Assembly (NCBI GenBank): GCA_002238415.1
Contig: MPMI01000004.1
Coordinates: 115,928 to 179,927 of the forward strand
DNA length: 64,000 bases
Source: Desulfurellaceae bacterium bin18
Lineage (GTDB): Bacteria; Desulfobacterota; Binatia; Bin18
Direction of reading: 5' to 3'
Under the pieces are notes generated by a model. The model was not told the origin of the DNA. It saw only the letters and a program-made list of their open reading frames with translations, and made no database searches. The translations under genes were made by a program, and so were the position numbers. This document shows, in pieces, positions 38,155 through 46,435 of this stretch. Numbering within the stretch: the stretch's first letter is position 1; each line of letters opens with the position of its first letter.

Positions 38155-38445
38155 CTACCCACCCTTGATACAGACCTCTCGTGCCGCTCGGTACAGCACC
38201 ATACGTTGCGCCCGTTTCTTTCCGCGCACGAGCGGAAGCAGCCGCTTTCTCGTTTCATCAAGGGCCGACCCCACGAAGGTCTCCAGTAGCGTGCGTACAT
38301 CGGAGAAACGGCCGCCCGGCTTGTGCATGCGTGCCTGCAAGCAGGGCGTCACCACATACCGCTCGATTTCTGCGATGTACACACTGCTCTGCGCAAACAC
38401 CCACGTCGGCAGGAGCACTGCCACAACACACAAGACGCTGCGCAT
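38155..38445 (-). CDS. small secreted protein
   Basis: This 96-aa protein has a classic signal peptide (RSVLCVVAVLLPTWVFAQ, cleavage likely after FAQ). The mature part has two Cys (VTPCLQARM and REVCIKGG) and many basic residues. The start at 38445 places the leader at the N-terminus. Function unknown. Confidence 0.55.
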   Translation of the reverse strand: MRSVLCVVAVLLPTWVFAQSSVYIAEIERYVVTPCLQARMHKPGGRFSDVRTLLETFVGSALDETRKRLLPLVRGKKRAQRMVLYRAAREVCIKGG

Positions 38446-38497
38446 GTTTTGCCGCCTACGGCGTATGCGTATGGGACGCACGTCGCATTGATTCCCC

Positions 38498-39235
38498 TTA
38501 CGTATTGGGGATTATGATGTTTGCCGGCAACCCTATCAGCAGCAATGGGCAAGGGTTGCCGACCCCCCTCTCAAGTCGCTGCTTGAGTTTGTCCCAGTGG
38601 GTGGTTGCTGTACCGAACTTGTCTGCGACGAATACGCGCGCCCATGCATCGGCGAAGTCGCGACCCTTTTTGATCTGACTGTTTACGATGGTTCTTTGAC
38701 GGAGAGTTGGTGTCAGGCCGAACTGTTCCAGATCCTCGAAGCCCTGCCACTCGTATCTGATCGCGGCGCGGTGAACGATGTTCCCCAATTGCTCTTGCAG
38801 TGACGCCCCTCGGGTCACTATGACCCCTACGCTGATGGCCCCCTCTACATGGAGGCGTTGAAAGTTCTCAAGATCACGGTCATAGAATGGGTCTTTGTTG
38901 TTCCACTCGATTTCCAGGGCAATTGAGCCTGCGCTGGTTTTCCTCACATGGTCTATTTCATGCGTGGTGGAACCCCGCTCCTCGCCATCTATCAGTTTCT
39001 GTATTTCAATGTTCCGCTTGGGCCATCCCTGAGCGGCTAAAGCGTGCCGGAGGCGCTGTGTTGAGGCAGCTTCACCACCACCGCTTCGTATAAGCTCGAC
39101 ATCATCAATCGTGAAGGTAGCTAATGCATCACACAACTCGCCCAGGGGTACGGGAAAGTCTCGTACGAGGATAGCCTCAGCGTGATTTCGGGTATCCACG
39201 TCGAACCCCATACCTGAAAGGTCAGACAGATTCAC
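38498..39235 (-). CDS. BglII-like type II restriction endonuclease
   Basis: This 245-aa protein has the core EIDHVRKTSAGSIALEIEWN followed by NKDPFYDRDLENFQRLH, which matches the BglII-type endonuclease family in pattern. GVIVTRGASLQ follows as in relatives. It begins with GTG overlapping the methyltransferase stop (GTGA). The pair should act as a restriction-modification system; the target site cannot be predicted from here. Confidence 0.8.
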   Translation of the reverse strand: MNLSDLSGMGFDVDTRNHAEAILVRDFPVPLGELCDALATFTIDDVELIRSGGGEAASTQRLRHALAAQGWPKRNIEIQKLIDGEERGSTTHEIDHVRKTSAGSIALEIEWNNKDPFYDRDLENFQRLHVEGAISVGVIVTRGASLQEQLGNIVHRAAIRYEWQGFEDLEQFGLTPTLRQRTIVNSQIKKGRDFADAWARVFVADKFGTATTHWDKLKQRLERGVGNPCPLLLIGLPANIIIPNT

Positions 39236-39870
39236 TTGGCGAGGATCATTTCTGCGGCTGAGTTGTGGGGGTATGTCGGCCAGTCTGGCTTATAGTCCTC
39301 GTCGGCTTGCTGGCCCCATACGGTCCAGTTGTCGCGACAGCCGCGTCCGAACAATTCGAGGTAGGGGCCGCGACTACAACTCTCGATAATAGCGTACTGC
39401 TCATCGGGTTTGCGGGAATGTTCCCGCTTCCGACTGCTGAACAAGTTGACCTGCCGCCGACCGGGAGCAAGAGTTCTGGCCCCCTTGCCGCGGACGCCAA
39501 ACAGCAGCACCTCCGTCACGTTGCGGAAGTAGAAGCCAACACCTCTGCCGTCTGAGCCGCCATCCTTGCGTACCTTGTGCCAGATGAGGTTGGTCTTATA
39601 GGTGAAGCCCCACGCCCCCAGGACAGCCAGCCCTTCGGGCAACAGGGCATTGGGGACCCACAGGTAACAGTGGGCCACATCGTTGACGTGGTCAGACACA
39701 GGGAGGTCACAGATTTCCTCGACCGAGAGTGTTTCGTACCGCGATAGTCGCCGGTGCTCTGGCGCGACCTTGCCGGTCCGATTCATGAATCTCCATGGTG
39801 GGTCTGCGAGAATGGTGCTGAATCGTCTCCCTTCCACGTATTCCGAAAGTCCCCGGCTTCCGGTTGCCAT
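39232..39870 (-). CDS. MT-A70 family adenine-N6 methyltransferase
   Basis: This 212-aa enzyme has the catalytic DPPW motif (TILADPPWRF near residue 22), the S-adenosylmethionine-region VTEVLLFGVRG and the later YLELFGRGCRDNWTVWG. MT-A70 enzymes modify adenine in DNA or RNA; small bacterial ones commonly serve type II restriction systems. AAAGGAG precedes the ATG. The endonuclease gene follows with a GTGA overlap. Confidence 0.88.
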   Translation of the reverse strand: MATGSRGLSEYVEGRRFSTILADPPWRFMNRTGKVAPEHRRLSRYETLSVEEICDLPVSDHVNDVAHCYLWVPNALLPEGLAVLGAWGFTYKTNLIWHKVRKDGGSDGRGVGFYFRNVTEVLLFGVRGKGARTLAPGRRQVNLFSSRKREHSRKPDEQYAIIESCSRGPYLELFGRGCRDNWTVWGQQADEDYKPDWPTYPHNSAAEMILAK

Positions 39871-40013
39871 ACCATCTCCTTTCTCGCTTGTTGTGCCGGC
39901 TCCCTTCTACGCTTTTTTGCGTAGACATGGAAGAGGGAATGCTCCTATGCGATCAAATCCTGATACCGGAGCCGCTTCCCGCTCATACCTCCAAAGGAGG
40001 CAGCCCCCCCTCT

Positions 40014-40070
40014 CAAATTCGGACACTCCCCTCCTGAAACTAGGACACTCGGGCTCAAATTAGGACAGCA
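40014..40070. repeat. three tandem 15-bp motifs, period 20-22 bp
   Basis: CAAATTCGGACACTC (40014), GAAACTAGGACACTC (40036) and CAAATTAGGACAGCA (40056) recur about two helical turns apart, 144-200 bp upstream of the methyltransferase start. A matching inverted copy (GTGTCCTAATTTG) lies near 32802 and a degenerate direct copy near 48361. They could be operator sites or old insertion-element ends. Confidence 0.45.
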
Positions 40071-40099
40071 CCATCGTGGCTATATCAAGATCAATCAGA

Positions 40100-40360
40100 T
40101 CAACTCAGGCCGCGTTGCGCTCGCACATAGCTTTCGAGCACTTGGTTGATCCGCGTCTGGTAGCCCTTTCCCGGAGCCTTGAAATAGGCCAACACGGACC
40201 GTTTGACACGCAGGGTAATCTGGTCAGTAAGGTCGGGCTCGACGAGTTCCGCCTGCTGCCAGAAGCTCTCATCCAGCTCAGGAATATCGCTGAAATCGAT
40301 GTCCTCATCCTTCGTGGCCGCGATCTGTCGGGGGGTGAGAGGTTTATCGTATCTGCTCAT
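40100..40360 (-). CDS. brnA: BrnA antitoxin
   Basis: This 86-aa protein matches BrnA: an acidic N-terminal part (EDIDFSDIPELDESFWQQA) and a ribbon-helix-helix C-terminus with DQITLRVKRSVLAYFKAPGK and GYQTRINQVLESYV. BrnA represses its own operon together with BrnT. It overlaps the brnT gene by 17 bases. Confidence 0.93.
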   Translation of the reverse strand: MSRYDKPLTPRQIAATKDEDIDFSDIPELDESFWQQAELVEPDLTDQITLRVKRSVLAYFKAPGKGYQTRINQVLESYVRAQRGLS

Positions 40361-40619
40361 GGTAAGCCTGCCTTTCCTTGCGAGACGCCGGACGGGCGGA
40401 GATCAAGCGAATGCGGCCGTTCCGACTGGTATGGGCGACCACGATCAGCGCTGCGGGCTCCACCCGACCGATGCTGATATAACGGTCCTCGCCGTAATCC
40501 TTGCGTTGGTCAATCCGGGTTACGACGGGTCCCTCGAATATGCGTTTGGCGGTTTCAAAGCTAATGCCATGCTTACGTATGTTGGCTTGATTCTTGACCT
40601 CGTCCCATTCAAACTGCAT
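40344..40619 (-). CDS. brnT: BrnT toxin
   Basis: This 91-aa RelE-fold ribonuclease matches BrnT: FEWDEVKNQANIRKHGISFE at the start, EDRYISIGR in the middle and IRLISARPASRKERQAY at the end. It is intact and paired with brnA downstream, as in known brnTA operons. Confidence 0.95.
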   Translation of the reverse strand: MQFEWDEVKNQANIRKHGISFETAKRIFEGPVVTRIDQRKDYGEDRYISIGRVEPAALIVVAHTSRNGRIRLISARPASRKERQAYHEQIR

Positions 40620-40624
40620 ATCCT

Positions 40625-40639
40625 ATTATACATACAATT
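40625..40639 (-). promoter_or_regulatory. brnTA promoter/operator candidate
   Basis: On the minus strand AATTGTATGTATAAT lies five bases before the brnT start and contains a TATAAT box. The same 15 bases occur upstream of the orphan brnA at 44785-44799. BrnA is an autorepressor, so this shared block is a likely operator-promoter. Confidence 0.6.
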
Positions 40640-40854
40640 CATAATTATAATAGAATTATTAAGGTCAGAGATTCAAATCCCCTCAACAAAAAGGAGTTTG
40701 ACTATAAACCAAGGACTGTTGTCATTATGACTCTTCAGAACCAAATTGAGCACTTCCTGGTTTTTCGGCGCGATATAGACCAACCGACCGAATCATCATA
40801 CCTTGTGGAGCTACACGGTTTTCCTTTCCTATACGGCCCGAATTAGGTTTCAAA

Positions 40855-43800
40855 ATGGAGAAAATTTACTATACGCTGGCTGATCTTGTTGATCGGCTCT
40901 GTAACCAGAAGGGTGACAGGCCCGTCACGTTCCTTGTGGGGTCGCCGCTCTCACTGCCCGATCATGAGGGAGGGCACGGCGTGCCTGGGGTCCCAGGCAT
41001 GATTGACCTCATCCGTCGTGAGTTCGAGGGGAGCGACGCTGAAGCTGAATTTGATCAGAGTATCGCAGGAGAATCGGCGAATCGGTATCAGAGCGCCTTT
41101 GCTTTCTTGCATGGACGGCGAGGGCAAGATGTCGCGAATAAAATTGTCCGAACTGCCGTGTGGCAAGCCTTAGACGGCAACAATTGGCCTTCCCACCTCC
41201 TCAAGAAGTCACCGCGTGATGCAGACTTTGCCACCTGTCAAACTCTGGAGGCTGAAGTTGATGCTTGGGTCTTGCCACGTACCGTGGATATACTCGGAAA
41301 TCTTCTGGTAACCTGCTCTGAGACATTTGGCAGAGCGGTGTTGACGACAAACTTCGATCCGTTGATCGAGGTCAGTGTATCGAAGCATAGTGGCCGATTC
41401 TACAGAACGGTGCTTCACGACGACGGAAACCTGGGGCAGACTGTTGGGGAAGGGACCCATATCGTCCACCTACATGGATATTGGTATGGCTATGACACGC
41501 TTCACACGCCACAGCAATTAACTCATCCACGCCCACAGCTTGGAAAATCACTAGCACGGGTAGTCGAAGCCTCGACCCTTGTTGTTATTGGATACAGCGG
41601 GTGGGACGACGTGATGACTCGGACTCTTGTAGATTTGCTATCAGATTCAGAGAGTACTCCAGAGATCATATGGGCGTTTCATGAAGAGGACCCGGCGACC
41701 ATCGAGGCGTCGAACGAAAGACTCCTCGCTCTACTTGAGCCAGGAATTGGTCGGGGGAGAGTTTCATTATACCGAGGCATCGACTGTTGCTCCGTACTTG
41801 AGGAACTCCACAAACAACTGAAGCTGAGTGACTCAGCAACGTCTGGCACGACCAGAGGCTCACAGACGATTCCCATCGTCAACAAAGAGGAGATCAGAGG
41901 GGGTGTGGGACAACACCAGATACACATTCAGATTAATCTTGAGGAGCCGCAGCAATCCTCTGCGGAGCTAGATCGACCGCTGTTTGTTACCCCCTGGGTC
42001 GGGCGAGAGCAAGAATTGAATATGCTTGCTTCCTTAAGCACACCCGTGGCTTTTATTACCGGGCTGGGAGGGCAGGGAAAGTCAGCCCTTGCTGGCCAGT
42101 TTCTACAACAACAGGCCATAACACCGAGCGAACGTTTTGAGTTCTGGGACTGGAGGGACTGCCGAGAGGAAAGCGATAGGTTGAGCACACAAATCCTTCG
42201 CCTTATCGAGCGTTTGAGTAATGGAGCAATAGACGCAAGTCGGATCGAGGCGACCGATATCAGAGCGGTGATCGGTATACTGTTTCGCGTCCTTCAAGAC
42301 CGAAAGGCCCTTCTCGTCTTCGACAATGTGGACCAGTATGTCGATCTTGAGACACTCGGGCCTGTAAAAGGACTTGATGTCCTCATCTCAGAGGCTCAAG
42401 CACGCGGTCATCACAGCCTCTTCCTTTTCACTTGCCGCCCCGACATTCAAGTTGATGAATCACGAGCCATAAGAATTCCCCTCGCTGGCTTTACGGAGGA
42501 TGAAACTCGGGAGTTGATTAAGGCCCGTAATGTCCGTAAGCAGGATTGGCATCTGGCAGAGGAATTGTATCAAATAACGCAGGGACATCCCCTGTGGGTG
42601 AATCTTGTTGCGATGCAGGCCCTTCGGCATAAAGATGGGCTTCGCGGAGCGTTAGATCTGATTAAGCAAGGCGGAGCAACGCTTCCGGATACGACGAAGA
42701 CCATCTGGGGCATGTTGAACGCCCAGCAGCGCAGTGTGCTTCGCACCATGGCCGAATTGGACCGACCAGAACCCGAGAATCAACTGCTCGAGTTTCTTCC
42801 CGGGATCAACTTTAATAGAGTGAATAAAGCGCTGAGGACACTACGCTCCTTCCATCTGATAGAGACACGGACACAGTCGGGAAGCGAGCCTTTGCTCGGG
42901 TTACACCCGATTATTCGCGAGTTTGTCAGGTCAAGCTTTCCGAAGAGAGAGCGGGAGAAGTCTGTTGGCGCGATCCTCGGCTTCCTAGACCGGATGATCG
43001 GCCGCTTCAAGGTTCTGCTCCCGCAGGACCCGTCTTACGAGATCCTGGAACATTGGATACAAAAAGCTGAGTTACAGATCAGATTTGGGCGCTTTGAAGA
43101 AGCCACTTCGACCATCGCAGAAATCGTCTCCCCGCTGATCAACCGTGGCTACTCAGAAGAGATGATCCGGATGACGATGCGTCTTCTCGACGATATCGAC
43201 TGGGCGGAGGCGTGTTCTTCATACAAGGATTTCGATAACGTATTCGAAAAGTGCCTTACGCAAATGGTCCAGATCGGGCACGACGCTTCCAAGGACCTCT
43301 TAACACGCTATGAAGCTGCAATCCCAGGTAGGAGTTCGCAGTTCATCTTGCTCTGTGATCTCCAGTGCTATGCGAATTGGTATACCGGGCAATACGACTC
43401 AGCTATTCGATGGGGGGAGGAGGGCGAACGCCTAAAAAAATCGACATCCGTCGATACAAAGTTCTCAACGAGTCACAATCTGGCTCTATCTCGACGGGAT
43501 GCAGGGCGCGTCTCTGAAGCACTTGAGAGCTTCCTTGATGGAACGTCGTTGGTGGTGGTGGTGAAACCGGGCGGGAAAATTCCAGACCAGACAGCACCCT
43601 TCTATGGCAATATCGGCCGATGTCTCTTCCTGATGAATCGCTTGGAGGAGGCTCTGATCTGCTATGTCAAGTCGGCTCAGTTACTCGAAGAGAGCCTGAA
43701 TCAGGAGCACCTCCTCATCAACAAGGGTTACATTCGATGCTGGATTGCAGAATTGCTAGCACAGGCAGAGGAATTCGATCTGGCAGCAGCTTTGTATCGT

Positions 43801-43962
43801 GCCGCAATGTACATGTGGGATGATTCCTCCCCTCCTCGATCAGCTCAAGCGAAAGATAAGCTAGAGACCTTGGTGACCGAATACCCGGAGCTTCGCCCTT
43901 ACCTTGACGAGGAGGGCGAGAGGGCTGAGACTACGTACAGGCGCTGGTTGAATCGTCAGTAG
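40855..43962 (+). CDS. SIR2-NB-ARC-TPR STAND protein, probable antiphage defence
   Basis: This 1035-aa protein has three parts. Residues about 20-300 form a SIR2-like NAD hydrolase domain with LTTNFDPLIE near 162, IVHLHGYW near 204 and LVVIGYSGWDD near 242; the usual GAG loop reads FLVGSPLS. Residues about 380-690 form an NB-ARC type NTPase with P-loop GLGGQGKSAL near 403 and Walker B ALLVFDNVD near 483. The remainder has TPR-like helical repeats that would sense a trigger. SIR2 domains coupled to STAND ATPases are known antiphage effectors that deplete NAD. BrnTA lies divergently upstream. The SD is weak. Whether the altered glycine loop still supports catalysis is unknown. Confidence 0.85.
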   Translation: MEKIYYTLADLVDRLCNQKGDRPVTFLVGSPLSLPDHEGGHGVPGVPGMIDLIRREFEGSDAEAEFDQSIAGESANRYQSAFAFLHGRRGQDVANKIVRTAVWQALDGNNWPSHLLKKSPRDADFATCQTLEAEVDAWVLPRTVDILGNLLVTCSETFGRAVLTTNFDPLIEVSVSKHSGRFYRTVLHDDGNLGQTVGEGTHIVHLHGYWYGYDTLHTPQQLTHPRPQLGKSLARVVEASTLVVIGYSGWDDVMTRTLVDLLSDSESTPEIIWAFHEEDPATIEASNERLLALLEPGIGRGRVSLYRGIDCCSVLEELHKQLKLSDSATSGTTRGSQTIPIVNKEEIRGGVGQHQIHIQINLEEPQQSSAELDRPLFVTPWVGREQELNMLASLSTPVAFITGLGGQGKSALAGQFLQQQAITPSERFEFWDWRDCREESDRLSTQILRLIERLSNGAIDASRIEATDIRAVIGILFRVLQDRKALLVFDNVDQYVDLETLGPVKGLDVLISEAQARGHHSLFLFTCRPDIQVDESRAIRIPLAGFTEDETRELIKARNVRKQDWHLAEELYQITQGHPLWVNLVAMQALRHKDGLRGALDLIKQGGATLPDTTKTIWGMLNAQQRSVLRTMAELDRPEPENQLLEFLPGINFNRVNKALRTLRSFHLIETRTQSGSEPLLGLHPIIREFVRSSFPKREREKSVGAILGFLDRMIGRFKVLLPQDPSYEILEHWIQKAELQIRFGRFEEATSTIAEIVSPLINRGYSEEMIRMTMRLLDDIDWAEACSSYKDFDNVFEKCLTQMVQIGHDASKDLLTRYEAAIPGRSSQFILLCDLQCYANWYTGQYDSAIRWGEEGERLKKSTSVDTKFSTSHNLALSRRDAGRVSEALESFLDGTSLVVVVKPGGKIPDQTAPFYGNIGRCLFLMNRLEEALICYVKSAQLLEESLNQEHLLINKGYIRCWIAELLAQAEEFDLAAALYRAAMYMWDDSSPPRSAQAKDKLETLVTEYPELRPYLDEEGERAETTYRRWLNRQ

Positions 43963-44038
43963 GCTCGACGATATTCCCTTCTCTATCCTTCCCAGCGCTC
44001 TCGAAACAATCATTCCTGTACTTTACATTGCTCCCCTA

Positions 44039-44107
44039 TATCAGCCCACAATACGCACCCCATGCCCGCTACATACCGGCATGGGTTCGGCCAACTCGCC
44101 AAAACCT
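44039..44107 (-). pseudogene. 3'-end copy of the EthD-domain gene
   Basis: Read on the minus strand it encodes FGELAEPMPVCSGHGVRIVG, closely matching the last 20 residues of the EthD-domain gene at 57657-58325. Only this gene end is present. It abuts a truncated RelE toxin at 44113. It looks like an attachment-site remnant. Confidence 0.75.
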
Positions 44108-44112
44108 GTTAG

Positions 44113-44262
44113 GCGTTACTCGCCTACGCGAAAGCCGCAAAGACCGACATGACATCAAAAGAGCGGCGCGCGGTTTCGGCGCTCGCAGCCGCGCTCAAGG
44201 CAACATGGAAGGAAAGGAGAGGCAATGAGCACATTTGGCGACAATCTGCTCCAGTCCCTTAA
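44113..44262 (+). pseudogene. RelE-type toxin, C-terminal fragment
   Basis: The frame after the TAG at 44110 reads ALLAYAKAAKTDMTSKERRA and VSALAAALKATWKERRGNE, resembling the C-terminal part of RelE/HigB-type toxins (LLAYAKxxKDxLT pattern). It has no start and ends inside the antitoxin gene, the usual overlap of such pairs. The N-terminal half is replaced by the EthD-end repeat. Confidence 0.68.
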
Positions 44263-44506
44263 TGAGGCCCTCGCCCATGCAAAGGGCGACAGCCCTGCCA
44301 TTCTCCACACTGTTGTGACTCCGCACGAGGTTCGGAAGCAGGCGCACCTGACGCAAGCCCAGATGGCACCGCTGATGGGCATGAGCCTATCCGGTTACCG
44401 GAAATGGGAGCAGGGAACACGGCGGGTCAGCGGCCCGGCCGCAACCCTGCTGCGTGTACTCGAAAGGGAACCGGAGGCGGTCAAGCGTGCCTTGCTTGAC
44501 CCATAG
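44225..44506 (+). CDS. XRE-type antitoxin
   Basis: This 93-aa antitoxin has a helix-turn-helix in VRKQAHLTQAQMAPLMGMSL and the following SGYRKWEQGTRRVSGPA, then LLRVLEREPEAV. This is the form paired with RelE/HigB-type toxins, whose C-terminal fragment overlaps its 5' end. AAAGGAGAGGCA precedes the ATG. It appears to be an orphan. Confidence 0.88.
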   Translation: MSTFGDNLLQSLNEALAHAKGDSPAILHTVVTPHEVRKQAHLTQAQMAPLMGMSLSGYRKWEQGTRRVSGPAATLLRVLEREPEAVKRALLDP

Positions 44507-44517
44507 AAACATCTGAA

Positions 44518-44775
44518 TCACGCGGCGTCATGTTTCCCGATCCACTCACGGAGCGCCTGGTCGATCCGCGTCTGCCAGCCGCGACCACCGGCCTTGAAGT
44601 GATCGATTACGTCCTGCGACAGACGGATAGTCGTTGACACTTTCGGTTTGGCGACCGGCGGCCTGCCACGGCGGACAGTCGCCTTGGCGAATTTCTCCGG
44701 CCAGCCGTCCCCGGACAGGTCCGGTGCCGTATCCCGATCAAAATCTTGGGGTATAGAGCGTTCGTTCCCGTTCAT
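44518..44775 (-). CDS. orphan BrnA-type antitoxin
   Basis: This 85-aa protein has a BrnA-like C-terminal ribbon-helix-helix (VSTTIRLSQDVIDHFKAGGR then GWQTRIDQALREWI) after a basic linker. No brnT lies upstream; instead the brnTA-type promoter block sits 10 bases before its start. It was probably left when the toxin gene was deleted. The frame stays open to 45093, but that extension has no coding character. Confidence 0.8.
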   Translation of the reverse strand: MNGNERSIPQDFDRDTAPDLSGDGWPEKFAKATVRRGRPPVAKPKVSTTIRLSQDVIDHFKAGGRGWQTRIDQALREWIGKHDAA

Positions 44776-44784
44776 TGGCTTTGC

Positions 44785-44799
44785 ATTATACATACAATT
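44785..44799 (-). promoter_or_regulatory. brn-type promoter/operator block
   Basis: AATTGTATGTATAAT on the minus strand is identical to the block in front of brnT at 40625-40639 and continues with a similar AT-rich flank. It directly precedes the orphan antitoxin. Confidence 0.6.
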
Positions 44800-45083
44800 T
44801 ATAAGGGGCTTATATACAATCTTACCCACGCTCATACTGAGTCGTGGATGATTCCTTGACTCCGCCCTGATTCCCTGTGTAGCATACTCTCTCAGCACGA
44901 AAATGAAGCCGCCGTGGTCAGCTCGACACTGACGCCCTGGGCCGTCGCCAGGGAGACATCGGTTAAATCTCGGTCGGCGGCTCCATGTCCTATTATACAC
45001 CCACTGCCGGAACGCAGGCACCACCCATCTTACCCCCAGCCCTTCCTTGACGGACAGGCCATAGCCCATTATATGGGCAAGGC
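44800..45083. other. intergenic stretch, no gene seen
   Basis: Apart from AT-rich sequence beside the brn-type block, I see no supported gene, repeat or RNA here. A minus-strand frame crosses it but its composition is not protein-like. Confidence 0.5.
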
Positions 45084-45632
45084 TTACCCACACTCGTCTT
45101 GCTGCTGCGCAAGAATCTTGAGCGCTACCTTTATATTCATCGCGACACGTTTCATCGTGCCGATATAGAGGTCTGCATCTTGAGAGTAGAGTTCTGGATG
45201 AGTCCGCGTCAGGTCTCTCGAACTCGATAATTTCATTTGTCTAATGAAGTCTGTATAGGCACCAGTGAGGGCGCTGATCTCAAGGGTCGATAGCATGATG
45301 ATACGAGGAAGAATGGTCCGATAGATTTCTGTACTCAACTCGGTCTCCATTTGCACGGGAAAAAGCATTCCTTTTTCCTTGTCCTCTTCGGCAGATTCTA
45401 AGAATATCTGTATCGGTCGAAGCATTGCCCGAAGTTCGGCTGTGAGCGCGCTCCGTATAGCTGTGCGTTCATCGGCATCTTTAGCCTCTGCTCTTTCCCG
45501 CTCGTACTGCCACTGCCGCTCCTGCTGTTTTCGGGCTTGACGCGCGTTATACAACAATGTGAGGATGACTCCGGCAAAGCCGACCCCAGCACCGATAACC
45601 GTACCAATGTTGATTACGGGGTCAGGCGTCAT
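45084..45632 (-). CDS. membrane-anchored coiled-coil protein
   Basis: This 182-aa protein has one N-terminal membrane helix (NIGTVIGAGVGFAGVILTLL) followed by a highly charged coiled coil (ARKQQERQWQYERERAEAKD) and a helical C-terminal domain. No family is recognised, but the topology recalls small accessory membrane proteins in defence islands. The ATG at 45632 is chosen to place the helix near the N-terminus. Confidence 0.6.
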   Translation of the reverse strand: MTPDPVINIGTVIGAGVGFAGVILTLLYNARQARKQQERQWQYERERAEAKDADERTAIRSALTAELRAMLRPIQIFLESAEEDKEKGMLFPVQMETELSTEIYRTILPRIIMLSTLEISALTGAYTDFIRQMKLSSSRDLTRTHPELYSQDADLYIGTMKRVAMNIKVALKILAQQQDECG

Positions 45633-45653
45633 TAGAGAAAACTGCTCAAACGG

Positions 45654-45830
45654 GGCTATGTCGGGACCTACCACAAAATGAGCGTCAAGCACTTAGATCG
45701 GTATGTGAACGAGTTTGCCGGACGGCATAACCAGCGCCCGTTGGATACCATGACACAGATGAAGTGTATGGCGCGGGGGCTGATGGGAAAACGGTTGCGG
45801 TATCAGGACTTGGTAGGGTCTGCCAGATAA
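45654..45830 (+). mobile_element. IS1595-type transposase remnant
   Basis: The plus-strand frame reads GYVGTYHKMSVKHLDRYVNE then FAGRHNQRPLDTMTQMKCMA and ends at a TAA at 45830. This is the C-terminal end of ISXO2/IS1595-type transposases (YHxMSxKHLxRYVNEFAGRHN). The catalytic core is missing; only the last 58 codons remain. Confidence 0.85.
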
Positions 45831-45976
45831 TCCCACTGCTTCTTCGGCGGCCCCTGCATACATGCCTTCGCAATGTTCTCCGGTGTGTCGGGAATGAGAT
45901 CCGGCATGGGCCGGGCAGGCCGTCCACCCTTCGCTATTCCAGCCCGTTTCTGGCGTGCCTTTTTTTGTTTTTTCAT
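45803..45976 (-). CDS. small protein of unknown function
   Basis: This 57-aa protein has a basic N-terminus (MKKQKKARQKRAGIAKGGRP) and ends with CMQGPPKKQWDYL and a few more residues. Short proteins with a GPPKK-W-YL ending are frequent in bacteria with many transposons. AAGGAAGAGACG precedes the ATG. Its 3' end overlaps the transposase remnant antisense. It is driven by the repeated promoter-like block at 45992-46051. Confidence 0.62.
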   Translation of the reverse strand: MKKQKKARQKRAGIAKGGRPARPMPDLIPDTPENIAKACMQGPPKKQWDYLADPTKS

Positions 45977-45991
45977 CGTCTCTTCCTTGAC

Positions 45992-46051
45992 TTTTTCATT
46001 ACAGACATTTTGAAAAGTTTGCAACTATTCGTCTATCTCTATTATACGGCG
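45992..46051 (-). repeat. 60-bp promoter-like repeat, left copy (inverted)
   Basis: On the minus strand it runs from CGCCGTATAATAGAGATAGA to AATGTCTGTAATGAAAAA, with a TATAAT box near its start. About 53 of 60 positions match the copy at 47022-47080, which points the opposite way. Each copy leads directly into a small gene. Confidence 0.7.
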
Positions 46052-46171
46052 CCCAGTAAAACACTGTTCCGGGGTTAGTTCAGGCGAGGGCCGGGCCTGG
46101 TGGGAAGGTTGACATCCCTATTGATGATTCTTAGCTTTCTCCCTAGCGCGTAGAGAAGAAAGGAGTTTGGT

Positions 46172-46381
46172 ATGGCCTTCCATATTCTCCCTCTTGAGGC
46201 TGCTTGGGAGGAGGGGCACAGGGAAAAATACACCTTCGCTATCTGTGGAAAAAGGATTAGAAACAATGATCGCGGAGACGGAGACGACTACCGCAATCTT
46301 TCTCTTTTCATGCAGGGCCATCGAACCGGAATAATGTGTCCCGATTGCTACGCCAAGATGAAAGAAGCGAATCTTCCGTAG
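46172..46381 (+). CDS. small cysteine-containing protein
   Basis: This 69-aa protein is preceded by AAAGGAG six bases before the ATG. The end MCPDCYAKMKEANLP holds a CPDC pair, and FAICGKRI carries one more Cys, so a zinc site is possible. No family is known to me. It is one of three small plus-strand genes between the two inverted promoter-like repeats. Confidence 0.6.
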   Translation: MAFHILPLEAAWEEGHREKYTFAICGKRIRNNDRGDGDDYRNLSLFMQGHRTGIMCPDCYAKMKEANLP

Positions 46382-46435
46382 AAGAGGAGCAAGGGGACTA
46401 ACGAAATTTTCCGAGATAACTGTGAAGGAGATACC

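Noticed and set aside
44518..45093. 191-residue minus-strand ORF extending the orphan BrnA upstream
   Set aside because: Only the last 85 residues are BrnA-like; the extension crosses the promoter block and has no coding character.
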